This document shows, piece by piece, positions 37,182-45,648 of a stretch of DNA of 64,000 nt. The DNA comes from Candidatus Electrothrix scaldis. Lineage in GTDB: Bacteria; Desulfobacterota; Desulfobulbia; Desulfobulbales; Desulfobulbaceae. A program made the position numbers and the translations under genes. The DNA lies in NCBI GenBank assembly GCA_033584155.1, contig CP138355.1, positions 4,163,826 through 4,227,825 on the forward strand, in the 5' to 3' direction. Position 1 is the first letter of the stretch. The number at the start of each line of letters is the position of its first letter. The notes under the pieces are model-generated. The model was not told the DNA's origin, did no database searches, and saw only the letters and a list, made by a program, of their open reading frames with translations.

Positions 37182-38252
37182 ATGTTTGAAAATCTTGTTG
37201 ATATTCATGAAAAGCTTTCCGCACTGGAACGCCAGCTCTCTGACCCGGAATTGCTCAATAATCGGACAAAATACCAGGAAACCGTCCGTGAGCACTCCAG
37301 GGTAGCCAAGTTAAGCGAGCTCTACTCTGCCTATACCAAGATTGAGCAGGATTTAGCAGACAACCGCGAGCTCATTCGCGATGCCGACAACGATCCTGAA
37401 ATGGCGGAACTGGCAAAGGCAGAAATGGAAGAATTGACAGCAGAAAAAGAAGAGCTGGAAAAAGCCATCCGCCTGATGCTTCTCCCACCGGATCCCAATG
37501 ATGAGAAAAACATCTTTTTAGAGATCCGAGCCGGTACAGGTGGTGACGAAGCAGCTCTTTTTGTTGCAGATCTCTACCGGATGTTTGCCAGGTACGCGGA
37601 ATCGCAGCGCTGGAAGATTGAAGTCATGAGCTCCAATCCCATCGGCATCGGTGGCTTTAAGGAACTGATCGCCTTGATCTCCGGCGAGCGTGTCTATTCC
37701 CGTCTCAAATATGAGTCAGGCGTACATCGGGTCCAGCGAGTCCCGGAAACCGAGACCCAGGGTCGTATTCACACCTCAGCCGTCACTGTGGCGATTATCC
37801 CGGAAGCAGAAGAGGTGGACCTTCAGATTGCCCCGAACGAACTGAAATTCGATGTCTATCGTTCTTCAGGACCGGGTGGTCAGTCCGTCAACACCACAGA
37901 CTCTGCTGTGCGGATTACCCATCTGCCCACAGGCTTGGTGGTTACCTGCCAGGATGAAAAATCACAGCATAAGAATAAGGCCAAGGCCCTCATGGTGTTG
38001 CGTGCCCGCCTGCTGGATAAAATGGAGCAGGAACGGCATGACAAAATTGCCCAGGATCGCAAGGGCCAGGTCGGTAGCGGTGATCGGAGCGAACGCATCA
38101 GAACCTATAACTTTCCCCAAGGCAGGGTTACAGATCACAGAATCAACCTGACCTGTTATAAGCTGGACCAAATCATGTCTGGTGCTCTGGATGAGATTAT
38201 TCTCCCTATTATCACCCATTATCAAACCGAGGCTCTGAAAGAGCTGGATTGA
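37182..38252 (+). CDS. prfA: Peptide chain release factor 1
   Basis: Recognises UAG and UAA stop codons. 356 residues: a coiled-coil domain 1, PET in [16 protein letters not shown] (the PxT stop-reading motif of RF1), and the GGQ motif in [15 protein letters not shown] that triggers peptide release. RF2 would carry SPF instead. The gene is followed by prmC, which methylates the GGQ glutamine. Confidence 0.96.
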   Translation: MFENLVDIHEKLSALERQLSDPELLNNRTKYQETVREHSRVAKLSELYSAYTKIEQDLADNRELIRDADNDPEMAELAKAEMEELTAEKEELEKAIRLMLLPPDPNDEKNIFLEIRAGTGGDEAALFVADLYRMFARYAESQRWKIEVMSSNPIGIGGFKELIALISGERVYSRLKYESGVHRVQRVPETETQGRIHTSAVTVAIIPEAEEVDLQIAPNELKFDVYRSSGPGGQSVNTTDSAVRITHLPTGLVVTCQDEKSQHKNKAKALMVLRARLLDKMEQERHDKIAQDRKGQVGSGDRSERIRTYNFPQGRVTDHRINLTCYKLDQIMSGALDEIILPIITHYQTEALKELD

Positions 38253-38308
38253 TGAGGACATGGACGCGGTAACGTTGACCATGAGGGTGATCCAGAATCG
38301 TCCTGGAG

Positions 38309-38361
38309 GGGCGAACCTCAGTGTTCGCCCTTTCATACCGGGCAGACACGCAGGTCTGCCC
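38309..38361. repeat. Two adjacent dispersed hairpins
   Basis: GGGGCGAAC / GTTCGCCC (38309-38330) and GGGCAGAC / GTCTGCCC (38340-38361) in the prfA-prmC gap. The second matches 5145-5166 with one base changed in the loop. Confidence 0.6.
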
Positions 38362-38404
38362 CTACATTTTATCTCCTACCTGCCCATCATCACAGTTCAA
38401 CACC

Positions 38405-39286
38405 ATGCCTGATCAGGCTGTAACGGTTCAGCAACTACTGACAGCTGCAACCTGTTCTCTCACCGAGGTTGGCCTTGAAGACAGCGCCCTGGAAGCAGAA
38501 CTTCTCCTTCGCCATTGCCTTGGTGGTGTCCCCCGCAGCAAACTTTTTCTCCTGCATGACCAACCTGTCGAGCAGGAAACAGAACGCCATTTCCAGGAAC
38601 TCCTTCAGCGACGTTGCCAGCGAGAGCCTTTGCAGTATATTATCGGCAACTGCGAATTCTGGTCTCTGGAGTTCCTTGTCAGCCCGGCAGTCCTGATTCC
38701 CCGCCCGGAAACCGAATTTCTCCTGGACCATAGCCTCAGTATCCTTCAGCAACATAGCGATAAACGACCACAACGCATCCTGGACCTCTGCACAGGTAGC
38801 GGTGCTATTGCGGTTGTCCTGGCCAAGGAGTTCCCGCAAAGTGAAGTCATTGCCAGCGATTTCTCTCAGGAAGCCCTGGGTATCGCCGGAAAAAATATCT
38901 CCTTTCACAACTTGGACGAACGTATCCACCTCCTTCGTGCCGACCTATTAACCGCCTTTACCTGCACACCGAGCTTTGACCTCATTGTCACCAATCCCCC
39001 GTATGTCAAAACAGGTGATATAGCCGAGCTGGAACCGGAAGTACGGGATTGGGAACCGCACCTGGCCCTGTCCGGTGGCAATACCGGCCTGGAAAGCATT
39101 ACCCGGATCTGCCAGGACGCCCTCCCCCTCCTGCAACCCGGTGGCTGGCTCTTCATGGAGATCGGCTCGGATATCGGACAGGAGACGGAGCAGGTCTTTC
39201 TGGAGGCGGGTGGTTATGATCAGGTCAAGGTGGTGGATGATTGGTCCGGACGGCCCAGGGTGTTGCAGGCACGGCGGCGGAGCTGA
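38405..39286 (+). CDS. prmC: Release factor glutamine methyltransferase
   Basis: N5-glutamine methyltransferase that modifies the GGQ motif of RF1/RF2. 293 residues from the ATG at 38405; the frame runs upstream to 38321 through the repeat region, so I reject that start. Visible are the N-terminal helical domain, the SAM site DLCTGSGAIAVVLAKEFP near residue 123, and the catalytic NPPY in IVTNPPYVKTG near 200. The last 90 bases are duplicated at 40087-40176. Confidence 0.93.
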   Translation: MPDQAVTVQQLLTAATCSLTEVGLEDSALEAELLLRHCLGGVPRSKLFLLHDQPVEQETERHFQELLQRRCQREPLQYIIGNCEFWSLEFLVSPAVLIPRPETEFLLDHSLSILQQHSDKRPQRILDLCTGSGAIAVVLAKEFPQSEVIASDFSQEALGIAGKNISFHNLDERIHLLRADLLTAFTCTPSFDLIVTNPPYVKTGDIAELEPEVRDWEPHLALSGGNTGLESITRICQDALPLLQPGGWLFMEIGSDIGQETEQVFLEAGGYDQVKVVDDWSGRPRVLQARRRS

Positions 39287-39379
39287 AAACGAGAGAAAAC
39301 ATACGCTTCCCCCCCCCCCTATCCTCCCTTTCACAGGCAATTCTTTGTTAATTAACTTGGCTGCACCCCCTTGACTTAA

Positions 39380-39397
39380 TGTACGCGATAGCGTACA
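39380..39397. promoter_or_regulatory. Palindromic operator of yefM-yoeB
   Basis: TGTACGCGATAGCGTACA is a perfect palindrome around GATA, 40 bases before yefM. YefM-type antitoxins autoregulate through TGTACA-containing palindromes. TTGACT at 39371 may be a -35. Confidence 0.7.
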
Positions 39398-39437
39398 CCT
39401 TATACTATAACCACAATCAATAGTCACGAGGTGAACC

Positions 39438-39680
39438 ATGCCTACATTAACAGCTACGCAAGCACGTGCAAAACTGTATCGCCTGATAGATGACACAGCT
39501 ACTTCACATCAGCCAGTGACAATTACCGGAAAAAGAGGTAATGCCGTGCTGATTGCTGAAGAAGACTGGATGGCCATCCAGGAAACACTTCACCTGATGT
39601 CGATTCCAGGCATGAGAAAATCAATACAAGAAGGCTTGGAGACTCCTATCGATGAATGTGAAGAAGACCTTCAATGGTGA
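39438..39680 (+). CDS. YefM/Phd-family antitoxin
   Basis: 80-residue antitoxin with the Phd/YefM N-terminal DNA-binding fold (TLTATQARAKLYRLIDDTATSHQPVTITGKRGNAVLIAEEDWMAI) and a disordered acidic C-terminus that would wrap the toxin. The ATG follows GAGGTG. It overlaps the toxin start by seven bases. With yoeB it forms a type II toxin-antitoxin module. Confidence 0.9.
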   Translation: MPTLTATQARAKLYRLIDDTATSHQPVTITGKRGNAVLIAEEDWMAIQETLHLMSIPGMRKSIQEGLETPIDECEEDLQW

Positions 39681-39940
39681 TGTGGAAACTTATCTATACA
39701 AAGCAGGCGCAGAAAGATGCCAAAAAGCTTTCCGCTTCCGGGTTACGCAAAAAAGCTGAGAAGCTGTTGAATATTCTCCGAGTCAACCCTTATCAGAATC
39801 CTCCTCCATTTGAAAAACTCGTAGGTGATTTATCCGGCGCATATTCCCGGCGAATCAATATCCAGCACCGGATAGTCTATCAAATTATCGATCATGAGAA
39901 AATAGTCAAGGTGATCCGGCTATGGACTCACTATGAATAA
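39674..39940 (+). CDS. YoeB/Txe-family toxin
   Basis: 88-residue ribosome-dependent mRNA endonuclease. The pattern WKLIYTKQAQKDAKKL, NPYQNPPPFEKLVGDLSGAYSRRINIQHRIVYQI and the C-terminal VKVIRLWTHYE fit YoeB, with the Arg, His and terminal Tyr of the catalytic set. It lies between prmC and a duplicated prmC 3' end. Confidence 0.9.
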   Translation: MVMWKLIYTKQAQKDAKKLSASGLRKKAEKLLNILRVNPYQNPPPFEKLVGDLSGAYSRRINIQHRIVYQIIDHEKIVKVIRLWTHYE

Positions 39941-40086
39941 CAGCTGTATCCGATCCGCAGATACTTCTGACTCTTCCAGCTCAGCCCCTCAATCTTCCGT
40001 ATATCCAATAAGCTGCCAGAATGGCGATGAGGTAAGTATACCAAAAAGATCAGAGTCACTTTCCTGACATTTCAGAGAGAAAGAGG

Positions 40087-40176
40087 TTTCTGGAGGCGGG
40101 AGGTTATTATCAGGTCAAGGTGGTGGATGATTGGGCTGGACGGCCCAGGGTTTTGCAGGCACGGCGGAGGAACTGA
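40087..40176 (+). pseudogene. Duplicated 3' end of prmC
   Basis: The last 90 bases match 39197-39286 with no gap at a fixed offset of 890, differing at about 8 positions. It keeps the frame and the stop (LEAGGYYQVKVVDDWAGRPR...). It marks the right border of the segment carrying yefM-yoeB. The stretch 40177-40367 shows nothing else. Confidence 0.85.
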
Positions 40177-40367
40177 ATTTAAAAATATGGGCAAAAATGG
40201 GTCGGGTTATACTCGAGGGACTTACCCGTACGCCAAATTAATACAAAAAACAAAATGATTATTTTACTTTTTGTAGTTAATATGGTTAAAAAATATTTAT
40301 GTTAAATTTACCCCCCTCGTCTAGTATTTTTTTAGTAACATTAGGATATTGATAATTTGTTTTCGAT

Positions 40368-40997
40368 ATGAAAGAATCAGATGAAGTGAAAATAGAGCTG
40401 GCTACTCAGGCGATTTCAAAAGCTATTGATGCGAGGTTGGGAGACCGTATCCATGAAGTATCAAAAAATTTTGATGAAACCGTAGAAAAGCATATTCATG
40501 AGCTTAATATTCACCAGGGAACATTCACAGATTATACTGCACTGCTAAAAGCAGTAAGATCAGTCGAGGATTCTAAACATAAAGCAATTCTACTAAAACA
40601 ATACATAGATATTGTTTCGAAAAATCAAGGTGTAAGAAATGAAGCTCTAACAAAACTCCACGAAAGTGATATTGCTCTCCGAAAGGAACGAATAAAAGCT
40701 AAACAGGCTTTTGAAGAAAAAGTTCTTTTATCAGAGCTAGAGAAAAGCAAATTACGTTCACGATTATTCAATAGCAAGCCAATAATCCTTTTTTTTATGT
40801 GTTTCCCGATTCTTGCTGGATTTCTTTTAATTTACTGGAAGGAAGCATATTTTTTTTCGTTTCTAATTATGGTCATGTGGTATGGAATGAGCTTGGCGTT
40901 ATACTTTTCTCAATCTAATGCTCTAGCGGATTTAATAAAAGTATTTAGCGAAAAAGGCGGATTGCTATATAAATTTAAAACTATACCAGACAAATAA
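40368..40997 (+). CDS. Coiled-coil membrane protein, unknown
   Basis: Not recognised. 209 residues; the N-terminal 125 are charged and helical (coiled coil, with KLHESDIALRKERIKAKQ), followed by two membrane helices (IILFFMCFPILAGFLLIYW and FFSFLIMVMWYGMSLALYF) and a cytoplasmic tail. AT-rich, unlike prmC nearby, so probably acquired. No partner gene is obvious. Confidence 0.55.
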   Translation: MKESDEVKIELATQAISKAIDARLGDRIHEVSKNFDETVEKHIHELNIHQGTFTDYTALLKAVRSVEDSKHKAILLKQYIDIVSKNQGVRNEALTKLHESDIALRKERIKAKQAFEEKVLLSELEKSKLRSRLFNSKPIILFFMCFPILAGFLLIYWKEAYFFSFLIMVMWYGMSLALYFSQSNALADLIKVFSEKGGLLYKFKTIPDK

Positions 40998-41147
40998 TAC
41001 AACTTATACCGTCCCCCTTTTACAGTCATTCCTCACAGTGAGCGTGCTTGACACGCGTTAACCTGATTACCTCATCATCACCGCCAAGCAGCACCCAAAA
41101 CAGACTTCTAGGCGGGACCACACGGCTCCCGCCCTTCAATCTGCACC

Positions 41148-41606
41148 TCACTTCTTCCCACTCTCCTCCTCAGCCTTTTTCACCTTCTCATTCAGGGCAT
41201 TATAGGCATCCATAAACCCACCCTTCACGTCATCCCAGGCCTCGCCCGAATTACCCTGCATTTTCTCCAACATCACGCTTAATTCTGCCCGCTGCTTGGC
41301 TAAAGATTCTTTTGACACCTCGTATTTCTCCTTTGAGGAATCCTGGAGTTTATCCCATTTTTCCTTCATGCGACCTTCCCAGCCTTCCATATTGCCATCA
41401 AGCTTTTCAAGCAATTCCTTGCTCTTCTTTACCGCCTGATCTTTCTGCTCAACCGTGTAGTCCTTGATAGCAACAGCAGTCTCTTTGATCTCCCTTTTCG
41501 TCTCTTCACCATTTGCTGCCAGCACTCCGTTTGCACTGACCAGCAGCAATACCGCAGCCAAGAAAAGCGACATTCTTCCTTTCAGAACCCCATCCAGCAC
41601 CTTCAT
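41148..41606 (-). CDS. Periplasmic coiled-coil protein
   Basis: Signal peptide (SLFLAAVLLLVSANGVLA) then about 120 charged, helical residues with heptads (VAIKDYTVEQKDQAVKKSKEL) like apolipoprotein-type stress proteins. AAGGAGG lies five bases before the ATG. Function unknown; envelope stress or a structural role is possible. Confidence 0.6.
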   Translation of the reverse strand: MKVLDGVLKGRMSLFLAAVLLLVSANGVLAANGEETKREIKETAVAIKDYTVEQKDQAVKKSKELLEKLDGNMEGWEGRMKEKWDKLQDSSKEKYEVSKESLAKQRAELSVMLEKMQGNSGEAWDDVKGGFMDAYNALNEKVKKAEEESGKK

Positions 41607-41710
41607 CTTTTCCTCCTTGTATAATGAAACAGTTACGGAATATTAAGAAACAGCATACGCTCTTCCGCTTACATCGTGAGCATCTCATCTAATTTTCCAG
41701 GATAATGCAG

Positions 41711-43315
41711 CTAACAATAAACCGAAAGCGACTTGGGAAGAATAGAGATATCCAGGTCCTCCGGTGGATAAACCTCACCGTCTATAACATAATTACTCGG
41801 TGGCTCAACTGATATCTGAACCTGCTGAGCATGCATATGGTTAACCGAGGTACCAGGATTAACATTCAGCATTCCAGCGATTGAGAGCTCCAAGAGGCCC
41901 ATAATACCGCTTCCCCTCTCTGGATCTATCCATGTTATATCAAGAAGTCCATCAAGAAAATCAGGATTCCCCTTGCCCTGGGCAAGGACCGTTGTCAAAG
42001 GGGCTGCATTTGCCACAACCAGGCTATTGGTCTCCAGAGTAAACGGTTCCCCTCCATCAAGGCTGATGGTCATTTGCAGAAGATGGTTCTGCTGCACCGC
42101 CTGCCACAGCCCCATAAGATAGGCAAATTGTCCGTACTCATTTTTCTCCTCGCGTCCGGCCGCCTCAATCATTTTCTGCTCAAATCCCAAACCGACAAGC
42201 AAAAGCACCAAGCGGCCATTACATCGTGCCGTATCAATTACCCGTGTATGCCCTGCCGTGATATAAGAACAGGCCACCTCAATAGGAAGAAATTTGACCT
42301 TTATCCCCATGAGCACATGGCAGAGTGCATTGGTCGTCCCCATCGGAATGATACCAAGCTTGATGTCGGTATTAACCACGGTTGCAGCAACCTCGGAGAC
42401 CGTGCCATCGCCGCCGCAGGCAATGATGGTACCCGGAGCATCTGCAAGCGCTTCTTCAGCAAGGCTTGTAGCGGATTTGGCCTCAGAGGTTTCTTTGATG
42501 GTCAGCACAAAATGGGAGGAGAGTTCTTCAATTATCTGCTCCTTGTCTTCGGGCCATTTGCCTCCGCCGGAAACAGGATTGGCGATAATCCAGGCCTTGG
42601 GTAAGGCTGAAAAGTGCTCGTGCTCGACAACTTTCATCAGCAATTTTCGCTGGCGCTTATTAAGCCGTATGGTCTTTCTCAAGGTCTTTAAATGGGCAAG
42701 GACATCTGTTATATCGTTCTTTCTGCTTTGATTGAGAAGAAAAGCAGCAATCACCAAGGCAGAGCGCCCGCGACCAAGTGCGCAGTTGACCAGTACCGGC
42801 CCGTTATAGACCTGCTGATTTTTGATCCAGATAATGGCCCTAAGCAGCTCTTCCTCACTGGGGATAGCATGATCAAGAACAGGAATATTGAGATAGGAGA
42901 TACTTTCAAGAGTGGCGGCCCAGTTCAGCGACTCAAACTCAGCCGTCACATCAAGCACTGCCTGGATTTTTTTCTCTATGAGAATGGAGGCATCGCTTGG
43001 CGTGACCCTGTCACCTATGAACAGCTCATCGCTGATGCGCTGAATCGACGGCACCTTATCAAAATCACGCGCGAGTTTATTATAGCTATGAATTATGATG
43101 AGAAAGGGAATGAAGCCCAGCTTAATACAAAAAGGAATCCTGCCGTTGCTCTTTTTCCTGAATATTCCAGGGGTATTGGTGAAATAGGCAAAACTGACAC
43201 AGAGCAGAGACGAAGCCATCCAGAGGAAAAACACGGAGTACAGGCTTGGCCAAAGCAAATAAGCGGAGAAAATCGAGAGAATCCCACCCAAAAAATAAAG
43301 AGCACCAAATTTCAT
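41711..43315 (-). CDS. Dual-specificity phosphatase/diacylglycerol kinase fusion
   Basis: 534 residues. Membrane helices occupy about the first 75 residues. A DSP-like domain (residues about 95-235) contains VLVNCALGRGRSALV, where the usual His before the catalytic Cys is Asn. A lipid-kinase domain follows (about 245-530), with IANPVSGGGKW, IIACGGDGTVSEVAA, GIIPMGTTN and DGEVYPPEDL. It probably phosphorylates a membrane lipid; the phosphatase half may act on lipid or protein. The fusion is known in other bacteria. Confidence 0.75.
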   Translation of the reverse strand: MKFGALYFLGGILSIFSAYLLWPSLYSVFFLWMASSLLCVSFAYFTNTPGIFRKKSNGRIPFCIKLGFIPFLIIIHSYNKLARDFDKVPSIQRISDELFIGDRVTPSDASILIEKKIQAVLDVTAEFESLNWAATLESISYLNIPVLDHAIPSEEELLRAIIWIKNQQVYNGPVLVNCALGRGRSALVIAAFLLNQSRKNDITDVLAHLKTLRKTIRLNKRQRKLLMKVVEHEHFSALPKAWIIANPVSGGGKWPEDKEQIIEELSSHFVLTIKETSEAKSATSLAEEALADAPGTIIACGGDGTVSEVAATVVNTDIKLGIIPMGTTNALCHVLMGIKVKFLPIEVACSYITAGHTRVIDTARCNGRLVLLLVGLGFEQKMIEAAGREEKNEYGQFAYLMGLWQAVQQNHLLQMTISLDGGEPFTLETNSLVVANAAPLTTVLAQGKGNPDFLDGLLDITWIDPERGSGIMGLLELSIAGMLNVNPGTSVNHMHAQQVQISVEPPSNYVIDGEVYPPEDLDISILPKSLSVYC

Positions 43316-43558
43316 CAGATCACCAACAGATTTATTGGACAGGAATCAACGCCAGCAAGCGTTTTTTGATAACGCCTCAGCAGGCAACAGAATACGAAAA
43401 GAAATAAAAGTCCGACTTTTCTTCCAACTCCGGCAAGATGCGTTGACACCACGTCTCTTTTACAGTACATTTTATTTGGGAACGTATACTTTCCAGTAAA
43501 CAATTGCATCTCCCAGAGCGAAATAACATCATCAGGACAGTAGGATACCTTTTCTTTC

Positions 43559-44203
43559 ATGCCAGAAAACCCTCAGATACAAGCGGTGCATGCTCTTCAG
43601 CTTGCCCAGTTTATCATTGCCGCTTATCCAGATAAAGGCATCACGCCGATGAAGCTGCAAAAGCTCGCCTATTACGCCAAGTCATGGACCTTGGTGGCAC
43701 AGCACCCCTTTATCCAGGCCGATTTTGAAAAATGGACCTATGGCCCGGTGAATGCTTCCATCTATAATGCCTATAAAAAACATGGGGCTGACATCATACC
43801 TCCAGGAACAAAACCAACAGGTATCAGCAAAGAACAGGAACAACTCCTCACCTTTATTCTCGACAATTATGTGGACTACTCCGCCTTCACCCTCAGCGCC
43901 ATGACCCATAATGAGGCGCCCTGGCTCAATGCGGAGGAAAGTGCTGTTATCACGGACACAGCGATCCTGAACTATTACTCCAATCAACCCTTTGCAAAAA
44001 ATTTCCTCAAACTCCAGAACGCAACGCAACAGCCTTTTCATGTCCTGAAATCGAACTCCTGGCATTCCTTTACCCTGGATATGGACAAAGAAGAAGCTGA
44101 GACCTTTGCCACCTACCCCACCGCAGAAGACTACCAACATCAAAGCCAAAAGGCCAAGCACGATTTTCAAAATCTGCTGCGGGAAATCGACGAACTCCTG
44201 TAA
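43559..44203 (+). CDS. Panacea-domain (DUF4065) antitoxin
   Basis: 214 residues. The Panacea fold is seen at MKLQKLAYYAKSWTLVAQHPF and FEKWTYGPVNASIYNAYKKHG. Panacea proteins act as hyper-promiscuous antitoxins for several toxin families. The C-terminal 80 residues are specific and may contact the Fic toxin. The next gene begins directly after the stop with a GTG, so the pair is coupled. Confidence 0.8.
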   Translation: MPENPQIQAVHALQLAQFIIAAYPDKGITPMKLQKLAYYAKSWTLVAQHPFIQADFEKWTYGPVNASIYNAYKKHGADIIPPGTKPTGISKEQEQLLTFILDNYVDYSAFTLSAMTHNEAPWLNAEESAVITDTAILNYYSNQPFAKNFLKLQNATQQPFHVLKSNSWHSFTLDMDKEEAETFATYPTAEDYQHQSQKAKHDFQNLLREIDELL

Positions 44204-44863
44204 GTGCATCACCGAAGCGACTCCCACGATCGGGCCCATTTCAGGGAACTCCTGCATGACTTCCCTGCCCCCAGCCCACCCGTGCTTGATATCGCTTTGC
44301 GAACAGTGCATGCCCGCTTTGATAAACTCAACACAGAAAGCTTCATTCTCAAACTCAGGCAACGCCCAGCAGAAGAATACCACAAAATCCTGATCCACCT
44401 GCCCTGTATTCTTCACCGCTACCTCTTTGAGGGTATCTTTGCCAATGCAGGAGCCTATCGAAAGGCCCTGGATCCGAAGAACGGTCTTGTCTTCTTCGGA
44501 CCAAGGCAACAATTCCAGGGAACCTCACCGGGAGGAATCAACGCGGAGGTGCAACAGGCCATCTCGCATCTCATTCCCCGCACAGATGAACCCGTCTATC
44601 AGGCTGTCAAATTTTATCAGCAATTTGTCCAGACCCACCCTTTTTACGATGCCAATGGCCGGATAGGTCGTTTCCTCTTAGAGATCTACCTCAACCTGCA
44701 CGGTATCGGGATGCAGTGGAAAAGGCTTTATGCCAATGAAAAATGGATAAAAAAACTCAACGACTGCCACAGGCGAAGAGAGTCTCCTGAGTACGAGAGA
44801 TATCTCAGCTACTTGGTTTCCCACTGGGATAAATGTACCTTTTGCGAGGATATCTGTTACTAG
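44204..44863 (+). CDS. Fic-domain toxin
   Basis: 219 residues. The Fic active site reads HPFYDANGRIGR (residues about 145-156), matching HPFxxxNGRxxR, with Ala at the usual Gly before Asn. It would transfer AMP or phosphate to a target protein. No class I/II inhibitory (S/T)xxxE(G/N) helix is seen, so the Panacea protein is the likely antitoxin. GTG start adjacent to the antitoxin stop. Confidence 0.85.
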   Translation: MHHRSDSHDRAHFRELLHDFPAPSPPVLDIALRTVHARFDKLNTESFILKLRQRPAEEYHKILIHLPCILHRYLFEGIFANAGAYRKALDPKNGLVFFGPRQQFQGTSPGGINAEVQQAISHLIPRTDEPVYQAVKFYQQFVQTHPFYDANGRIGRFLLEIYLNLHGIGMQWKRLYANEKWIKKLNDCHRRRESPEYERYLSYLVSHWDKCTFCEDICY

Positions 44864-45011
44864 TAGATCTTTCCTGTCTCAGGTTGTTGTAGAATCGTTA
44901 TTTCTGCATGAGTGAACAAGCTGATATATCTACGAAAATCTCCATTTGACACACGCCGGAAGCAATATTATCTGTTAAATAATAATCCCTGCCACGCCTC
45001 TCTTTGATGCG

Positions 45012-45030
45012 CACCCCGGCGGGGTATTTT
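45012..45030 (+). terminator. Terminator after Panacea-Fic
   Basis: ACCCC-GGC-GGGGT stem followed by ATTTTT. The stretch 44864-45011 has no other clear element. Confidence 0.6.
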
Positions 45031-45037
45031 TATCTTT

Positions 45038-45073
45038 TTCACTAATGGGTTTATTAAATTCTATTCACTAAAC
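45038..45073 (+). promoter_or_regulatory. Protospacer-like site with TTC PAM
   Basis: TTC followed by ACTAATGGGTTTATT, then AAAT, then TCTATTC. The pseudo-spacer at 45581 reads ACTAAT-C-GGGTTTATT then TCTATTC. So the first six bases match, and allowing one inserted base and a 4-base gap, the site and spacer agree over 22 bases. TTC is the usual type I-C PAM. A TTCACT / TATATT promoter-like pair (45064-45091) overlaps the site. Confidence 0.6.
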
Positions 45074-45109
45074 GTGTTATTATATTATATTCAAATCCCA
45101 AAAATATTA

Positions 45110-45138
45110 TTGACAAGCGACCAAGCTGTGTTTACAGT
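45110..45138 (+). promoter_or_regulatory. Sigma70-like promoter for small toxin unit
   Basis: TTGACA at 45110-45115, a 17-base spacer and TACAGT at 45133-45138. Transcription would begin near 45146 and cover the mini-ORF, hairpin and 39-residue ORF. Confidence 0.55.
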
Positions 45139-45185
45139 TGGAACTATTCTGAATATTAACATAATTTACGGGGAGGTGAGCAGCG

Positions 45186-45200
45186 ATGGAAATACAATAA
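45186..45200 (+). CDS. Four-codon ORF with very strong ribosome site
   Basis: ATG GAA ATA CAA TAA. The sequence GGGGAGGTGA ends seven bases before the ATG and pairs with eight consecutive bases of the 16S 3' end. Such a site before a 4-codon frame is unusual. AUA is a rare codon. Minimal CreT toxins described in other microbes are tiny ORFs with strong ribosome sites that tie up a rare tRNA; this could be one, or a leader for the ORF at 45350. Confidence 0.45.
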   Translation: MEIQ

Positions 45201-45285
45201 AAAACCCGTTTGAAAGCAGATGGCCGCCACAGCAAATCTGATTTCAAGCGGGTCCCCTTGTACAAGCTTGCCAAGGAATTTCATA
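45199..45285 (-). ncRNA. Predicted antisense RNA with terminator
   Basis: On the minus strand a promoter TTGACT (45316-45321), 17 bases, TACATT (45293-45298) predicts a start near 45285. An 18-bp stem (45204-45221 with 45236-45253; 17 pairs) ends in TTTTTT on the minus strand, a classic terminator near 45199. The RNA would pair with the leader of the 39-residue ORF, as in type I toxin-antitoxin pairs. Confidence 0.5.
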
Positions 45286-45349
45286 CATTCACAATGTACT
45301 TCTTCCTGGCATTACAGTCAATTCGTTTCTAAAGAGACAATAAATTAAT

Positions 45350-45469
45350 ATGATAAATTTTTTACAAGAAGTTCTATCCGCTATAACAGCGATGGTTCTA
45401 TTTGAGGCTCTGAAAAATCGTTTTCAGCCCCCTCGCCCATCAAACAAATCAAGAGGTCAAAAAAACTAA
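45350..45469 (+). CDS. 39-residue hydrophobic peptide, type I toxin-like
   Basis: Peptide beginning MINFLQEVLSAITAMVLFEA, then LKNRFQPPRP and a basic Lys/Arg tail. The hydrophobic N-terminal helix with a charged tail resembles small membrane-acting type I toxins, including those next to CRISPR arrays in clostridia. The ribosome site is weak (AAAGAG at long spacing), so translation may need upstream features. It lies between a protospacer-like promoter region and a degenerate CRISPR unit, upstream of cas3. It is below usual ORF-calling length. Confidence 0.5.
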   Translation: MINFLQEVLSAITAMVLFEALKNRFQPPRPSNKSRGQKN

Positions 45470-45480
45470 AATAGTATTTC

Positions 45481-45527
45481 CCTCCAACTCTGTCTCGTTT
45501 TGTTTATGAAACCGCGTTGGAGGTTTT
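45481..45527 (+). terminator. Terminator after small toxin unit
   Basis: CCTCCAAC / GTTGGAGG with a long loop, followed by TTTTC, 12 bases after the 39-residue ORF. Confidence 0.65.
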
Positions 45528-45552
45528 CTGTCTGAAAGTTCGACAGGCGGTA

Positions 45553-45648
45553 GTCACCCTTCGGGGGTGTGGATTGAAACACTAATCGGGTTTATTTCTA
45601 TTCTTAATCAATCCCAACGTACTTACCCTCGGCAACGAGGGTAATTTT
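45553..45648 (+). ncRNA. CreA-like degenerate mini-CRISPR
   Basis: GTCACCCTTCGGGGGTG then TGGATTGAAAC at 45553-45580 is a degenerate copy of the I-C repeat, with the same last 12 bases (crRNA handle) and compensated stem. It is followed by a pseudo-spacer of about 38 bases starting ACTAATCGGGTTTATTTC, and a second stem TTACCCTCG-GCAA-CGAGGGTAA (45623-45644), then TTTTAAAATTGAAAA. This is repeat-spacer-repeat with divergent repeats, the described form of creA antitoxin RNAs. No other CRISPR unit adjoins. Confidence 0.65.

Noticed and set aside
38321-38404. Upstream extension of prmC
   Set aside because: It translates the dispersed hairpin repeat; the ATG at 38405 begins the conserved protein.
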